DNA of 13,950 bases from Oscillospiraceae bacterium (GTDB lineage: Bacteria > Bacillota > Clostridia > Oscillospirales > Ruminococcaceae): assembly GCA_004556975.1 (NCBI GenBank), contig SFFD01000037.1, forward strand, positions 1 to 13,950, read 5' to 3'. A program made the position numbers and the translations under genes. Below are positions 5,275 to 12,751 of the stretch, piece by piece (position 1 is the stretch's first letter; each line of letters begins with the position of its first letter). The notes under the pieces were generated by a model. It did no database searches and was not told the origin of the DNA. It saw only the letters and a list, made by a program, of their open reading frames with translations.

Positions 5275-5301
5275 ATTTGTCGTCTCTCGGCGACGTCCAT
5301 T

Positions 5302-5330
5302 ATTATACTATGCAAAAATCAAATTGTCAA
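5302..5330 (-). promoter_or_regulatory. Perfect-consensus promoter of the tRNA operon
   Basis: On the minus strand TTGACA (5325-5330) and TATAAT (5302-5307) are both exact and spaced by 17 bases. The leader of roughly 20 bases can form a small GTCG/CGAC hairpin before tRNA-Phe. This strength is typical of stable-RNA promoters. Confidence 0.92.
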
Positions 5331-5382
5331 CCTTTATTTTATATTTTACCGTAATTTTTTTATTAAAGCTTCCAAACCGGCA

Positions 5383-5784
5383 TCAATCCACGATGCAATA
5401 ATCCGAAAGAAGTTCTACGGTTTTTTCTCCTATTCCTTCTATTGAAAGCAATTCTTCAAGTGAAACTATCGTTCCGTTTTCTTCGCGATATTTCAAAATA
5501 AGTTTTGCCGTAGACGGGCCGATACCGGGTATACTTTTAATTTCATCATATGTCGCGCTGTTTATTCCTATCGGAAAGCTTGCCGAAACAGAGTCTTCCT
5601 CTGAAAGCCCAGTACTGTCCGCCGAAACATATACCGGTCTTTTAAATGACGGCGTTTCCAAAAACTGAACAACAATTATAGCGGCAAGCAACACAAAGCA
5701 AATCGTAAGCATTAAAACCATAACTCTGTCATTTTTTGCTTCAGGAGCTGCATTTTGTTCCTTTTCTTCTTTTTCGTCAATCAT
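5383..5784 (-). CDS. ComEA-like helix-hairpin-helix DNA-binding membrane protein
   Basis: This 133-residue protein has a short acidic cytoplasmic head, one membrane segment (about 21-42), a Ser/Asp-rich linker, and a C-terminal tandem helix-hairpin-helix domain (about 73-132) with the hairpins Pro-Gly-Ile-Gly-Pro (86-90) and Glu-Gly-Ile-Gly-Glu (116-120). This is the DNA-binding half of ComEA, the receptor that holds DNA outside the membrane during uptake; it lacks the SLBB domain of full-length ComEA. No other competence gene is in the window, so a role in transformation is inferred. Its ATG overlaps the HAD gene by eight bases, and GGAGG lies six bases upstream. It ends the large minus-strand run; I see no terminator between it and the tRNA promoter. 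Confidence 0.85.
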   Translation of the reverse strand: MIDEKEEKEQNAAPEAKNDRVMVLMLTICFVLLAAIIVVQFLETPSFKRPVYVSADSTGLSEEDSVSASFPIGINSATYDEIKSIPGIGPSTAKLILKYREENGTIVSLEELLSIEGIGEKTVELLSDYCIVD

Positions 5785-6592
5785 ACATTTCCTCCAGGAA
5801 ACAGATAAGGTGCATTATTGCATTCTCTTCGCACCTTGGCAAAACGATATCCGCAGCTTTTTTGACTTCCTCTGCAGCATTATCCACCGCCGCACCAATG
5901 CCCGCTGCGGTTATCATATCAATATCATTCTCATAATCGCCTACCGCAACGGAATTTTCTACAGGAATTCCCATGCGGTCACAAAGGCGGCACAGCGCTT
6001 TGCCTTTTGAGTTGTCCCTGGGCAAAATCTCAAGAAAAAACGGACTTGATTGAATTATATTCACATCTCTTGAAAATATGCTTTCAGCAAATCTTCCGAT
6101 TTCCGGCATATTTTCAGGGTCACAGCAAACGATAAATTTATATATATCATCCGGAACATCAGTCACCTTACCGTCAAAGAATTTTATTTCTCTTTTTGGT
6201 ATATATTTTTTCAAATACTCTCCGCCGGTAAGCAGGTTAATTGAGCTGCCTTGGCATACAAAGTGGCAATCGCAGTTTTTAAAATTTTCCATAAGTTTAT
6301 TTACGGAAAATTTAGTATAGCTGCTTAAATAATTTGGCTCAATGACCTCGTCCTTCTGCCAATCATACAAATACCCGCCGTTTATGTGAATTGACGGCGC
6401 ATTTATAATTGAATCTTCCAAAACAAGCCTTGCCGCCTCTATCGCACGGCCGGTAGACACTGTAAAGTGCCCTCCCTTGTCAGTGAATCTTTTTATCGCC
6501 GCACGATTTTCCTCGGAAAGACCGTTTGCCTCCCGAAGAAGCGTTCCGTCAATGTCGCTGACTATCAAAATATCGGAAATTTTCTCTATCAT
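5777..6592 (-). CDS. Cof-type HAD-superfamily phosphatase
   Basis: The 271 residues hold all four HAD motifs: Asp13-x-Asp15-Gly-Thr (nucleophile Asp13), Ser46-Thr47-Gly-Arg, Lys196 in the Lys-Gly-x-Ala-Leu segment, and Gly-Asp219-x-Glu-Asn-Asp223 for magnesium. A C2-type cap domain lies between about residues 80 and 190, as in Cof/YidA-like enzymes, which dephosphorylate sugar phosphates, FMN or other small metabolites. The substrate cannot be assigned. The ATG overlaps the rluD stop in TGATG, with a good GGAGG site upstream, so translation is coupled. Confidence 0.9.
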   Translation of the reverse strand: MIEKISDILIVSDIDGTLLREANGLSEENRAAIKRFTDKGGHFTVSTGRAIEAARLVLEDSIINAPSIHINGGYLYDWQKDEVIEPNYLSSYTKFSVNKLMENFKNCDCHFVCQGSSINLLTGGEYLKKYIPKREIKFFDGKVTDVPDDIYKFIVCCDPENMPEIGRFAESIFSRDVNIIQSSPFFLEILPRDNSKGKALCRLCDRMGIPVENSVAVGDYENDIDMITAAGIGAAVDNAAEEVKKAADIVLPRCEENAIMHLICFLEEMYD

Positions 6593-7506
6593 CAGATTTC
6601 CTCCAGCTTGCTTTCAAATGCGGTGAAATATTCCGGCAGCGGCGCGGTAAATTCCATATATTCGCCGCTGCGCGGATGCACAAAGCCTATTGTGCCCGCA
6701 TGGAGGCACTGCCCGCAGAGCTGCGTTATTACGTTGCCGGGGCCGTAGACGGCGTCTCCCGCCACAGGATGACCGATATATGCCATGTGTACCCTTATCT
6801 GATGCGTACGACCGGTTTTCAGCTTGCATTGAATATGAGAAAACCCTTTATAGCGCTTTATAACCGAATAATGTGTTTGAGCGCTGCGGCCGTCGTCAAT
6901 TACCGCCATTTTTTTGCGGTCCTTGCGGCTGCGCCCTATGGGCGCGTCAATGTCGCCCTCATCCGGCAAATTCACGCCGTAGACCATAGCCTGATATATG
7001 CGGTTCAGGCTGTGCTCTTTAATCTGCGCAGCCAGATTAACATGGGCAAAATCGTTCTTTGCCACAAGCAAAAGCCCGCTTGTATCCTTGTCAATGCGGT
7101 GCACAATGCCCGGGCGCAGCACTCCGTTTATGCCGGAAAGACTGCCCTTGCAGTGCCACAAAAGCGCGTTTACAAGGGTTCCGTCATGATTGCCGGGCGC
7201 AGGGTGCACTACCATTCCCTTTGGTTTGTAAACAACCAAAAGGTCGTCATCCTCGTAGTAAATATCCAGCGGTATATTTTGCGGCTCCACATCAAGTTCC
7301 ACCGCGTCCGGAACCGTTACGGAAACATCCTCGCCCGCTTTGAGCACGCGGCTTTTCGCCGCTTCTTTGCCGTCCACGGTAACTCCGCCGGAGGCAATAA
7401 CTTTTTGTAAAGCCGAACGGGTAAGGTAGTCTATGCTTTCTGAAAGGAACTTATCAAGGCGCATGCCTTCCGCTTCCTCCGAAACAGTTATAACTATCTT
7501 ATTCAT
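6592..7506 (-). CDS. RluD-family 23S rRNA pseudouridine synthase
   Basis: The start ATG 7504-7506 is chosen over the longer open frame to 7605, because the extra 33 residues lie antiparallel to no known domain and inside lspA; from here the protein is 304 residues, the family norm. An S4 RNA-binding domain (about 13-60) precedes the RluA/RluD catalytic domain. The catalytic aspartate is Asp139 in His-Arg-Ile-Asp-Lys-Asp-Thr-Ser-Gly, and Gly-Arg-Thr-His-Gln-Ile-Arg-Val-His (232-240) is intact. It should isomerise uridines in 23S rRNA. It overlaps lspA by eight bases and has no clear binding site of its own (GGCGGCGGCAACC), so translation probably depends on lspA. The distinction between RluD and other RluA-type paralogues is not certain. 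Confidence 0.9.
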   Translation of the reverse strand: MNKIVITVSEEAEGMRLDKFLSESIDYLTRSALQKVIASGGVTVDGKEAAKSRVLKAGEDVSVTVPDAVELDVEPQNIPLDIYYEDDDLLVVYKPKGMVVHPAPGNHDGTLVNALLWHCKGSLSGINGVLRPGIVHRIDKDTSGLLLVAKNDFAHVNLAAQIKEHSLNRIYQAMVYGVNLPDEGDIDAPIGRSRKDRKKMAVIDDGRSAQTHYSVIKRYKGFSHIQCKLKTGRTHQIRVHMAYIGHPVAGDAVYGPGNVITQLCGQCLHAGTIGFVHPRSGEYMEFTAPLPEYFTAFESKLEEI

Positions 7507-8035
7507 GGTTGCCGCCGCCGAATATCTTTTCAATATCTGCATCAATTTCATCAAGTGCTTTTTGTTTGCTTTCCTGTTCGCGCTTTTCGCGTTTTTCTGC
7601 TGCAAAGGCCGCTATACAAACAAGAATTGCGCCGATTGTTATACACATATCCGCCACATTAAAAATTGCAAAGTTTATTATCCGCACATCGATAAAATCT
7701 ATTACATATCCAAGGCTGAGCCTGTCAATAAGGTTACCGACGCCTCCGGCAATAATAAGCGAAAGAGCAAAAAGCTCAAGCTTGTCTTTTATTTTTCCTG
7801 AAAGGAAAAATGCAAGAGCAACAATAAGCATAACCGAGGTTATACCCACAAGTACCCAGCGGTTATCCGAAAACATACTGAATGCCACGCCTGTATTCTC
7901 TGTATATCTGAAATACAGAACCTTGTCTATTACAGCAATATCACCGGACGCAAGAGCCTGTGCGGCCCAGTTTTTCGTAATTCGGTCAACCGCTATAAGT
8001 ATTACGGCAATAATAGTTGTTATAAGCTGAAACAT
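7499..8035 (-). CDS. lspA: Lipoprotein signal peptidase (signal peptidase II)
   Basis: The start ATG 8033-8035 has AGGAGG just upstream; a TTG at 8051-8053 would bury that site in the coding region. The product has 178 residues with four membrane segments. Both catalytic aspartates of the family are visible: Asp104 in Gly-Asn-Leu-Ile-Asp-Arg and Asp129 in Phe-Asn-Val-Ala-Asp. It cleaves signal peptides from diacylglyceryl-modified prolipoproteins in the membrane; the lipoprotein at 3065-3658 would be a substrate. After the last membrane helix there is a hydrophilic, Lys/Glu-rich tail of about 35 residues, longer than in most members. It follows ileS after a hairpin and overlaps rluD. Confidence 0.95.
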   Translation of the reverse strand: MFQLITTIIAVILIAVDRITKNWAAQALASGDIAVIDKVLYFRYTENTGVAFSMFSDNRWVLVGITSVMLIVALAFFLSGKIKDKLELFALSLIIAGGVGNLIDRLSLGYVIDFIDVRIINFAIFNVADMCITIGAILVCIAAFAAEKREKREQESKQKALDEIDADIEKIFGGGNHE

Positions 8036-8054
8036 TATGCCTCCTAAAAACAAT

Positions 8055-8083
8055 CGGGCAGAATTACATAATAATTCCGCCCG
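8055..8083 (-). terminator. Terminator- or attenuator-like hairpin between ileS and lspA
   Basis: On the minus strand twelve pairs form (8072-8083 with 8055-8066, loop of five), including one G-U pair that is an A-C mismatch on the plus strand, so the structure favours the minus-strand RNA. It is followed by ATTGTTTTT and then directly by the lspA binding site. It probably lets part of the transcripts stop after ileS. Confidence 0.65.
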
Positions 8084-8096
8084 TATTGAACTAATG

Positions 8097-10862
8097 TCAA
8101 CCTACTATCTCGGCGCAGCGTGCGCAAAGAGTCGGGTGTTCGGCACATTTGCCTACTGTGTCGCTGTGAGTCCAGCAGCGTTCGCATTTTTCACCCGGAG
8201 CAACCTCTACTTTGACATTAACGCCGTCGAATTCGGATTTTTCCACATCAACAGCAGATACGATGAACGCGGAAACAAGGTCGTTTTCAACGGATTTTGC
8301 AAAGTCGTACCAATCTCTTCCGCAATTAAGAGTAACCTTTGCTTCAAGCGATTTTCCTATAAGCTTCTGTCCGCGGGCTTCCTCAAGAGCCTTGTTCACA
8401 ATATCACGAAGCTCGTCGATTTTCTCCCATTTCTCCATAAACTCCTCATCGGCGGAAACGCCGCTCTTTTCGGGCAGTTTGTTGAAGAATACGGATTCTG
8501 CGTCGTCTTTTTCACTTCTTGGCATATATCCCCAAATTTCCTCTGCGGTAAAGGAAATAACGGGAGCAAGATACAAAGTCATGGTACGGAGAATGTTGTA
8601 AATAACGGTCTGCGCGGCACGGCGGCTTTCGCTGTCCGCCTTTTCGACATAGAGTCTGTCCTTGAGAATATCAAGGTAGAAGTTGGAAAGATCTATTGTG
8701 CAGAAATCGCGCATGGTGGAATAGACGATGTGGAAGTCGAATTTATCGTAAGCGGCTTTACACTTTTCGATAATTTCGTCCATTCTTGCCATTGCCCATT
8801 TGTCAATGCCGTCAAGCTTTTCTACCGACACGGAATCGGTGTCGGGGTTAAAATCACCGAGGTTGGAAAGGATAAATCTTGCGGTGTTTCTGATTTTGCG
8901 ATATGCATCGGAAAGCTGCTTGAGAATATCCTGAGAAATTCTTATATCCGCATGATAGTCGGAAGAAGCAACCCAAGTACGCAGAATATCCGCGCCGTAT
9001 TTGTCGGTAACCTCATCCGGAGACATTCCGTTGCCAAGGGATTTGTGCATGGCCTTGCCCTCTCCGTCAACCACCCATCCGTGGGTGCAGACGGCTTTGT
9101 AGGGTGCGCTGCCCTTTGCCGCAACGGAGGTGAGCAGCGAGGACTGGAACCATCCGCGGTACTGATCCGCACCCTCAAGATAAAGGTCTGCCGGCCAGCG
9201 AAGTCCGTGTTCCTCGTTGCAGACGGCTGCGTGAGATACGCCGGAGTCAAACCAAACATCCATGATGTCCATTTCTTTGGTAAATTCGGTGCAGCCGCAT
9301 TCGCATTTGAAGCCTTCGGGCAGGATTTCATTTGCTTCGTATTTATACCATGCATCGCTGCCCTCTTTTTCGTAGAGGTTTGCGATGGCATTTATGGAAT
9401 CTTCGTTGATAATCGGCTTTCCGCAGTGCTTGCAGTAGAAAATCGGAATCGGAACGCCCCATGTACGCTGACGGCTGATGCACCAGTCGCTGCGGTCCAT
9501 AACCATTCCTTTAATTCTGTCGCCGCCCCATTCGGGGATCCACTGTACAGTGTCGATTGCCTTGCAGGCGTCCTCTTTGAAACCGTCAATGGAGCAGAAC
9601 CACTGCTCGGTTGCACGGAAGATAATCGGGGATTTGCAGCGCCAGCAATGCGGATACTGGTGGATGATTTTTTCAACGGCGAACAGTGCGTTAAGCTCTG
9701 TGAGCTTGGTCAGGATGGCTTTGTTGGCATCATTGGTGGTGAGTCCGCAGAACTCGCCCGCTTCTTCGGTAAGCTTGCCGTCGCCGTCCACAGGAACAAT
9801 TATCGGAATTTCAGGATAGTGGTTTACGCAGACTTCAAAGTCCTCTACGCCGTGTCCCGGAGCGGTGTGAACGCAGCCGGTACCGCTTTCAAGAGTAACA
9901 TGGTCGCCGACGATGATGGGACTTACTCTGTCGATAAACGGATGACGGTACTTGATATACTCAAGCTCCTTGCCCTTGAGTGAGGCTTCGGAAACGGTAT
10001 ATTCGGTAATCTTTGCGGCTTTCATTGCGCTTTCAACAAGCTCTTTTGCCATGATGTAGTATTCGCCGTTTGCGTGTACCGCAACATATTCATACTCCGG
10101 ACCAAGGCAGATTGCAAGGTTGCCCGGCAGAGTCCAAGTGGTAGTGGTCCAAATTACGAAATAGGTTTTGTCAAGCTCGGTATTGAGCGCAGCAAGCTTG
10201 CCGCCGTCGTCCTCGACTTTGAATTTTACATAAATAGAGTTGCAGGGATCTTCCGCATACTCAATCTCCGCTTCCGCAAGTGCGGTTTTGCATTCAGGGC
10301 ACCAATAAACCGGCTTCAGACCTTTATAGATGAAGTCCTTCTTTGCCATTTCGCCGAAAATGCGGATCTGCTCAGCTTCGTGCTTGGGCTGAAGAGTAAG
10401 ATACGGGTGGTCATAGTCGCCTATGCTGCCAAGACGGATAAATTCGCTTCTCTGCACGTCAACATAGTGCAGCGCAAACTCTTTGCACACCTTGCGAAGG
10501 TCAAGAGCGGAGTTTATGTTCTCAACGCCGACTTTTTTCATGGCTTTCAGCTCGATAGGCAGACCGTGGGTATCCCATCCTGGGATATACGGAGCCTTAT
10601 AGCCGCTCATGTTCTTATATTTGATGATAATATCTTTAAGCACTTTGTTAAGCGCAGTGCCCATATGGATGTCGCCGTTGGCGTATGGAGGGCCGTCGTG
10701 AAGAACGTAGAGAGGAAGCCCTTCGTTTTTCTCCATCAGTTTTTGATAAAGCTTCTGATCCTGCCATCTCTTTATCATTTCCGGCTCTTTTTGCGGAAGG
10801 TTGCCGCGCATTGGAAAGTCGGTTTTTGGCAGATTCATAGTTGAATTATAGTCCACAGACAT
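8097..10862 (-). CDS. ileS: Isoleucyl-tRNA synthetase, bacterial type with C-terminal zinc site
   Basis: The 921 residues match a complete class I IleRS that charges tRNA-Ile. N-terminal Asn-Leu-Pro-Lys-Thr-Asp-Phe-Pro-Met-Arg is typical. The editing domain (about 190-400) has Thr-Thr-Thr-Thr-Trp-Thr-Leu-Pro and Gly-Thr-Gly-Cys-Val-His-Thr-Ala-Pro-Gly-His. Trp-Cys-Ile-Ser-Arg-Gln (460-465) belongs to the catalytic core. The C-terminus has four zinc cysteines (893, 896, 913, 916). Both class I signatures are altered: HIGH reads His66-Met-Gly-Thr69, and KMSKS reads Ala604-Met-His-Lys-Ser608; I believe such variants occur in Clostridia, but cannot check. The nearest AGGAG lies about 14 bases before the ATG, a long spacer. 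It follows divIVA by 24 bases, leaving no room for a T-box leader. Confidence 0.97.
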   Translation of the reverse strand: MSVDYNSTMNLPKTDFPMRGNLPQKEPEMIKRWQDQKLYQKLMEKNEGLPLYVLHDGPPYANGDIHMGTALNKVLKDIIIKYKNMSGYKAPYIPGWDTHGLPIELKAMKKVGVENINSALDLRKVCKEFALHYVDVQRSEFIRLGSIGDYDHPYLTLQPKHEAEQIRIFGEMAKKDFIYKGLKPVYWCPECKTALAEAEIEYAEDPCNSIYVKFKVEDDGGKLAALNTELDKTYFVIWTTTTWTLPGNLAICLGPEYEYVAVHANGEYYIMAKELVESAMKAAKITEYTVSEASLKGKELEYIKYRHPFIDRVSPIIVGDHVTLESGTGCVHTAPGHGVEDFEVCVNHYPEIPIIVPVDGDGKLTEEAGEFCGLTTNDANKAILTKLTELNALFAVEKIIHQYPHCWRCKSPIIFRATEQWFCSIDGFKEDACKAIDTVQWIPEWGGDRIKGMVMDRSDWCISRQRTWGVPIPIFYCKHCGKPIINEDSINAIANLYEKEGSDAWYKYEANEILPEGFKCECGCTEFTKEMDIMDVWFDSGVSHAAVCNEEHGLRWPADLYLEGADQYRGWFQSSLLTSVAAKGSAPYKAVCTHGWVVDGEGKAMHKSLGNGMSPDEVTDKYGADILRTWVASSDYHADIRISQDILKQLSDAYRKIRNTARFILSNLGDFNPDTDSVSVEKLDGIDKWAMARMDEIIEKCKAAYDKFDFHIVYSTMRDFCTIDLSNFYLDILKDRLYVEKADSESRRAAQTVIYNILRTMTLYLAPVISFTAEEIWGYMPRSEKDDAESVFFNKLPEKSGVSADEEFMEKWEKIDELRDIVNKALEEARGQKLIGKSLEAKVTLNCGRDWYDFAKSVENDLVSAFIVSAVDVEKSEFDGVNVKVEVAPGEKCERCWTHSDTVGKCAEHPTLCARCAEIVG

Positions 10863-10886
10863 TTTTGTTTCGTTCTCTCCTGTTAA

Positions 10887-11498
10887 TTATTCTTGTATAT
10901 CAAGATCTATCCTTTTTGTTTCTGCTTTGGAAACCTCGTCAAAAAATGCATCATCTTCAGAATCTGTCTCCTGTACTGGGGCTTCCTCGGTTTTTATTTC
11001 TTCCGAAACAGGCGCTTCTTCATCAGGCTGTTCGGATTGAATTTTTTCTTCAGCTTCAGGCATAAGGCTTATGAGTTCAAGATGCTGCTTATACATTGCA
11101 ATAAGGCGTCTTTTAAACTCTGCCGTTTCCCTTTGAAGGTTGGCAAGGGTCTCTCTTTCTTTATTTATCTTGCCTTCGGATTCGCTGAATACCTGTTTTA
11201 CCTGTCCTTCCGCATCGGAAATAATAACCTCTGCTTTTGCCTTGGAATCGCGGATTATGTTATCGCCAAGCTTCTGCGCGCCAAGCAGAACAGTGCGAAG
11301 GCTGTCTTCATTTGCCCGGTATTCCTCAAGCTTTTCGGCAAGAACCTCCATTTTTTCCTCGGCTGCTTCTTTCGCTTCATAAAGCTTTTCATAAGAAATT
11401 GCTATTTCAGAAAGAAAGCTGTCGACTTCTTCCGGTTTATAACCGCCAAATGGAGATTTTTCAAATCTTTTGTTTGAAATATCATTCGGTGTCAGCAC
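10887..11498 (-). CDS. divIVA: DivIVA cell-division and polarity protein
   Basis: The start is GTG 11496-11498, with an ideal GGAGGTG eight bases upstream. The N-terminal lipid-binding motif is clear (Leu-Thr-Pro-Asn-Asp-Ile, then Lys-Arg-Phe-Glu-Lys-Ser-Pro-Phe-Gly-Gly-Tyr-Lys-Pro-Glu-Glu-Val-Asp-Ser-Phe-Leu). A long coiled coil runs from about 30 to 145, and the tail (150-203) is acidic and disordered-looking with many Glu and Pro. DivIVA self-assembles at negatively curved membrane, at poles and septa, and recruits partners. It lies between sepF and ileS, the same order as in Bacillus, but without the ylmG and ylmH genes seen there. Confidence 0.94.
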   Translation of the reverse strand: MLTPNDISNKRFEKSPFGGYKPEEVDSFLSEIAISYEKLYEAKEAAEEKMEVLAEKLEEYRANEDSLRTVLLGAQKLGDNIIRDSKAKAEVIISDAEGQVKQVFSESEGKINKERETLANLQRETAEFKRRLIAMYKQHLELISLMPEAEEKIQSEQPDEEAPVSEEIKTEEAPVQETDSEDDAFFDEVSKAETKRIDLDIQE

Positions 11499-11531
11499 TT
11501 TATTTCACCTCCGTTTTATTTTTCTGTGTCA

Positions 11532-12008
11532 TCAAAAAAATACGCCGCTGTTTTCAAGTTCATCAAGCAGGTCGCCCATAATGTTAACATTATAGGGAGT
11601 GATTATATAGGTGCTGTTTGCAACACGCTTAATTTGACCGTTGTTAGCATAAGCAACACCGCTGAGAAAATCAATAAGTCTTCTTGAAACTTCTTTATTG
11701 GTGGATTCAAGATTAAGCACTACTGTGTGCTTGGAATTAAGGTGGTCTGCAACAGGTCTTGCATCATCAAAGCGTTCAGGCTTTACAAGAACAACCTGAA
11801 GCTGTGTTGTGGTATGAATATTGACTACTTTGTTCTGCTTGAGGTCAGAGGACGCGGATTTTCCGAAAATAGAATTTTTGCCGGAATCAGACTGCTTGTC
11901 TTCTTCAGTATTCTCGGTTTCTTCATCCTGAACAATGTCCTCGTCAAGTTCCATATCGGTATCTTCCGGTATTCCAAGCATACCTTTAACTTTGTCCATA
12001 AATGCCAT
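11532..12008 (-). CDS. sepF: SepF, cell-division protein that anchors and aligns FtsZ
   Basis: The 158 residues match SepF in full. The N-terminus (Met-Ala-Phe-Met-Asp-Lys-Val-Lys-Gly-Met-Leu-Gly-Ile) is the amphipathic membrane helix. An acidic linker (15-55) leads to the conserved C-terminal domain (about 60-147), with Val-Leu-Val-Lys-Pro-Glu-Arg-Phe-Asp-Asp-Ala, Phe-Leu-Ser-Gly-Val-Ala-Tyr-Ala (114-121) and Tyr-Ile-Ile-Thr-Pro. It binds FtsZ and forms rings at the septum. An AGGAGG site lies eight bases upstream, and the gene starts 29 bases after yggS. Confidence 0.96.
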   Translation of the reverse strand: MAFMDKVKGMLGIPEDTDMELDEDIVQDEETENTEEDKQSDSGKNSIFGKSASSDLKQNKVVNIHTTTQLQVVLVKPERFDDARPVADHLNSKHTVVLNLESTNKEVSRRLIDFLSGVAYANNGQIKRVANSTYIITPYNVNIMGDLLDELENSGVFF

Positions 12009-12037
12009 TGTAATTTCCTCCTATAAAATCTTTCGAT

Positions 12038-12751
12038 TTATAAAACTGATTTTCTTTCACCGAAAAGGCCTCTGCCCACTCTTACAACGGTTGCTCCTTC
12101 CTGTACTGCAATCATGTAATCGCCAGACATGCCCATCGATAATATACTAATATCTTTATTATCTATTTTTTTGCTTCTAATGTCAACAAGAAGAGCGTGC
12201 ATTTTTTTAAAATAACCCCTTGTTTCTTCAATTTCTGCTCCAAAACGCCCGATTGTCATGAATCCCCGCAGTTTTAAATGTTCAAATCTTCTGATTTCTT
12301 CAACTGCGTTCGGAATATCATCATACCCAAATCCGCTTTTATTAGCTTCGTCGGCAATGTTTACCTCAAGCAAAATGTCCATTGTTTTTCCGATAAGCGC
12401 ACAGCGTTTATCAATCTCTTGTGCAAGACGGATTGAATCCACGGACTCTATCATATCAACCTTGTCTGCAATATATTTCACTTTGTTGGTCTGAAGCTTT
12501 CCGATAAAATGAATTTTTGCCCGTTTATCATATTGCTCATATTTTTCTAAAAGTTCCTGTACGCGGTTTTCGCCAAGAAGGCGGCACCCTGCCGCAATCG
12601 CCTCGTTCACCTTTTCCGGCGGAACGGTTTTCGTCACCGCCATAAGAGTTACTTCCTCCATATTTCTTTCCGAGGCGGCGGCCGCAGCCGCAATATTCGC
12701 GGAAATTTCGTTCCACCGGCGTTGCACGTCAGTCAATAACTTTTCCGACAT
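12038..12751 (-). CDS. yggS: YggS-family pyridoxal-phosphate binding protein
   Basis: The start ATG 12749-12751 (237 residues) is preferred; the open frame runs 36 residues further up inside the adaptor gene, but those residues are not family-like. The PLP-binding lysine is Lys41 in Val-Thr-Leu-Met-Ala-Val-Thr-Lys-Thr-Val. His-Phe-Ile-Gly-Lys-Leu-Gln-Thr-Asn-Lys and the C-terminal Ser-Met-Gly-Met-Ser-Gly-Asp...Val-Arg-Val-Gly-Arg-Gly-Leu-Phe-Gly are typical. Members keep PLP levels in balance and have no firm catalytic role. It overlaps the adaptor gene by 23 bases and has a weak GGGAAG site, so coupling is likely. Placement before sepF is conserved in Firmicutes. Confidence 0.95.
   Translation of the reverse strand: MSEKLLTDVQRRWNEISANIAAAAAASERNMEEVTLMAVTKTVPPEKVNEAIAAGCRLLGENRVQELLEKYEQYDKRAKIHFIGKLQTNKVKYIADKVDMIESVDSIRLAQEIDKRCALIGKTMDILLEVNIADEANKSGFGYDDIPNAVEEIRRFEHLKLRGFMTIGRFGAEIEETRGYFKKMHALLVDIRSKKIDNKDISILSMGMSGDYMIAVQEGATVVRVGRGLFGERKSVL

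Noticed and set aside
6676..7410. A 244-codon open frame on the plus strand
   Set aside because: It is opposite the rluD catalytic domain and has no family features or ribosome site.
8037..9983. A 648-codon open frame on the plus strand
   Set aside because: It lies opposite ileS, whose whole length is supported by family motifs; the antisense product has no recognisable domain.
10863..10886. Possible T-box riboswitch before ileS
   Set aside because: Only 24 bases separate it from divIVA, far too few, and no T-box sequence or specifier stem is present.
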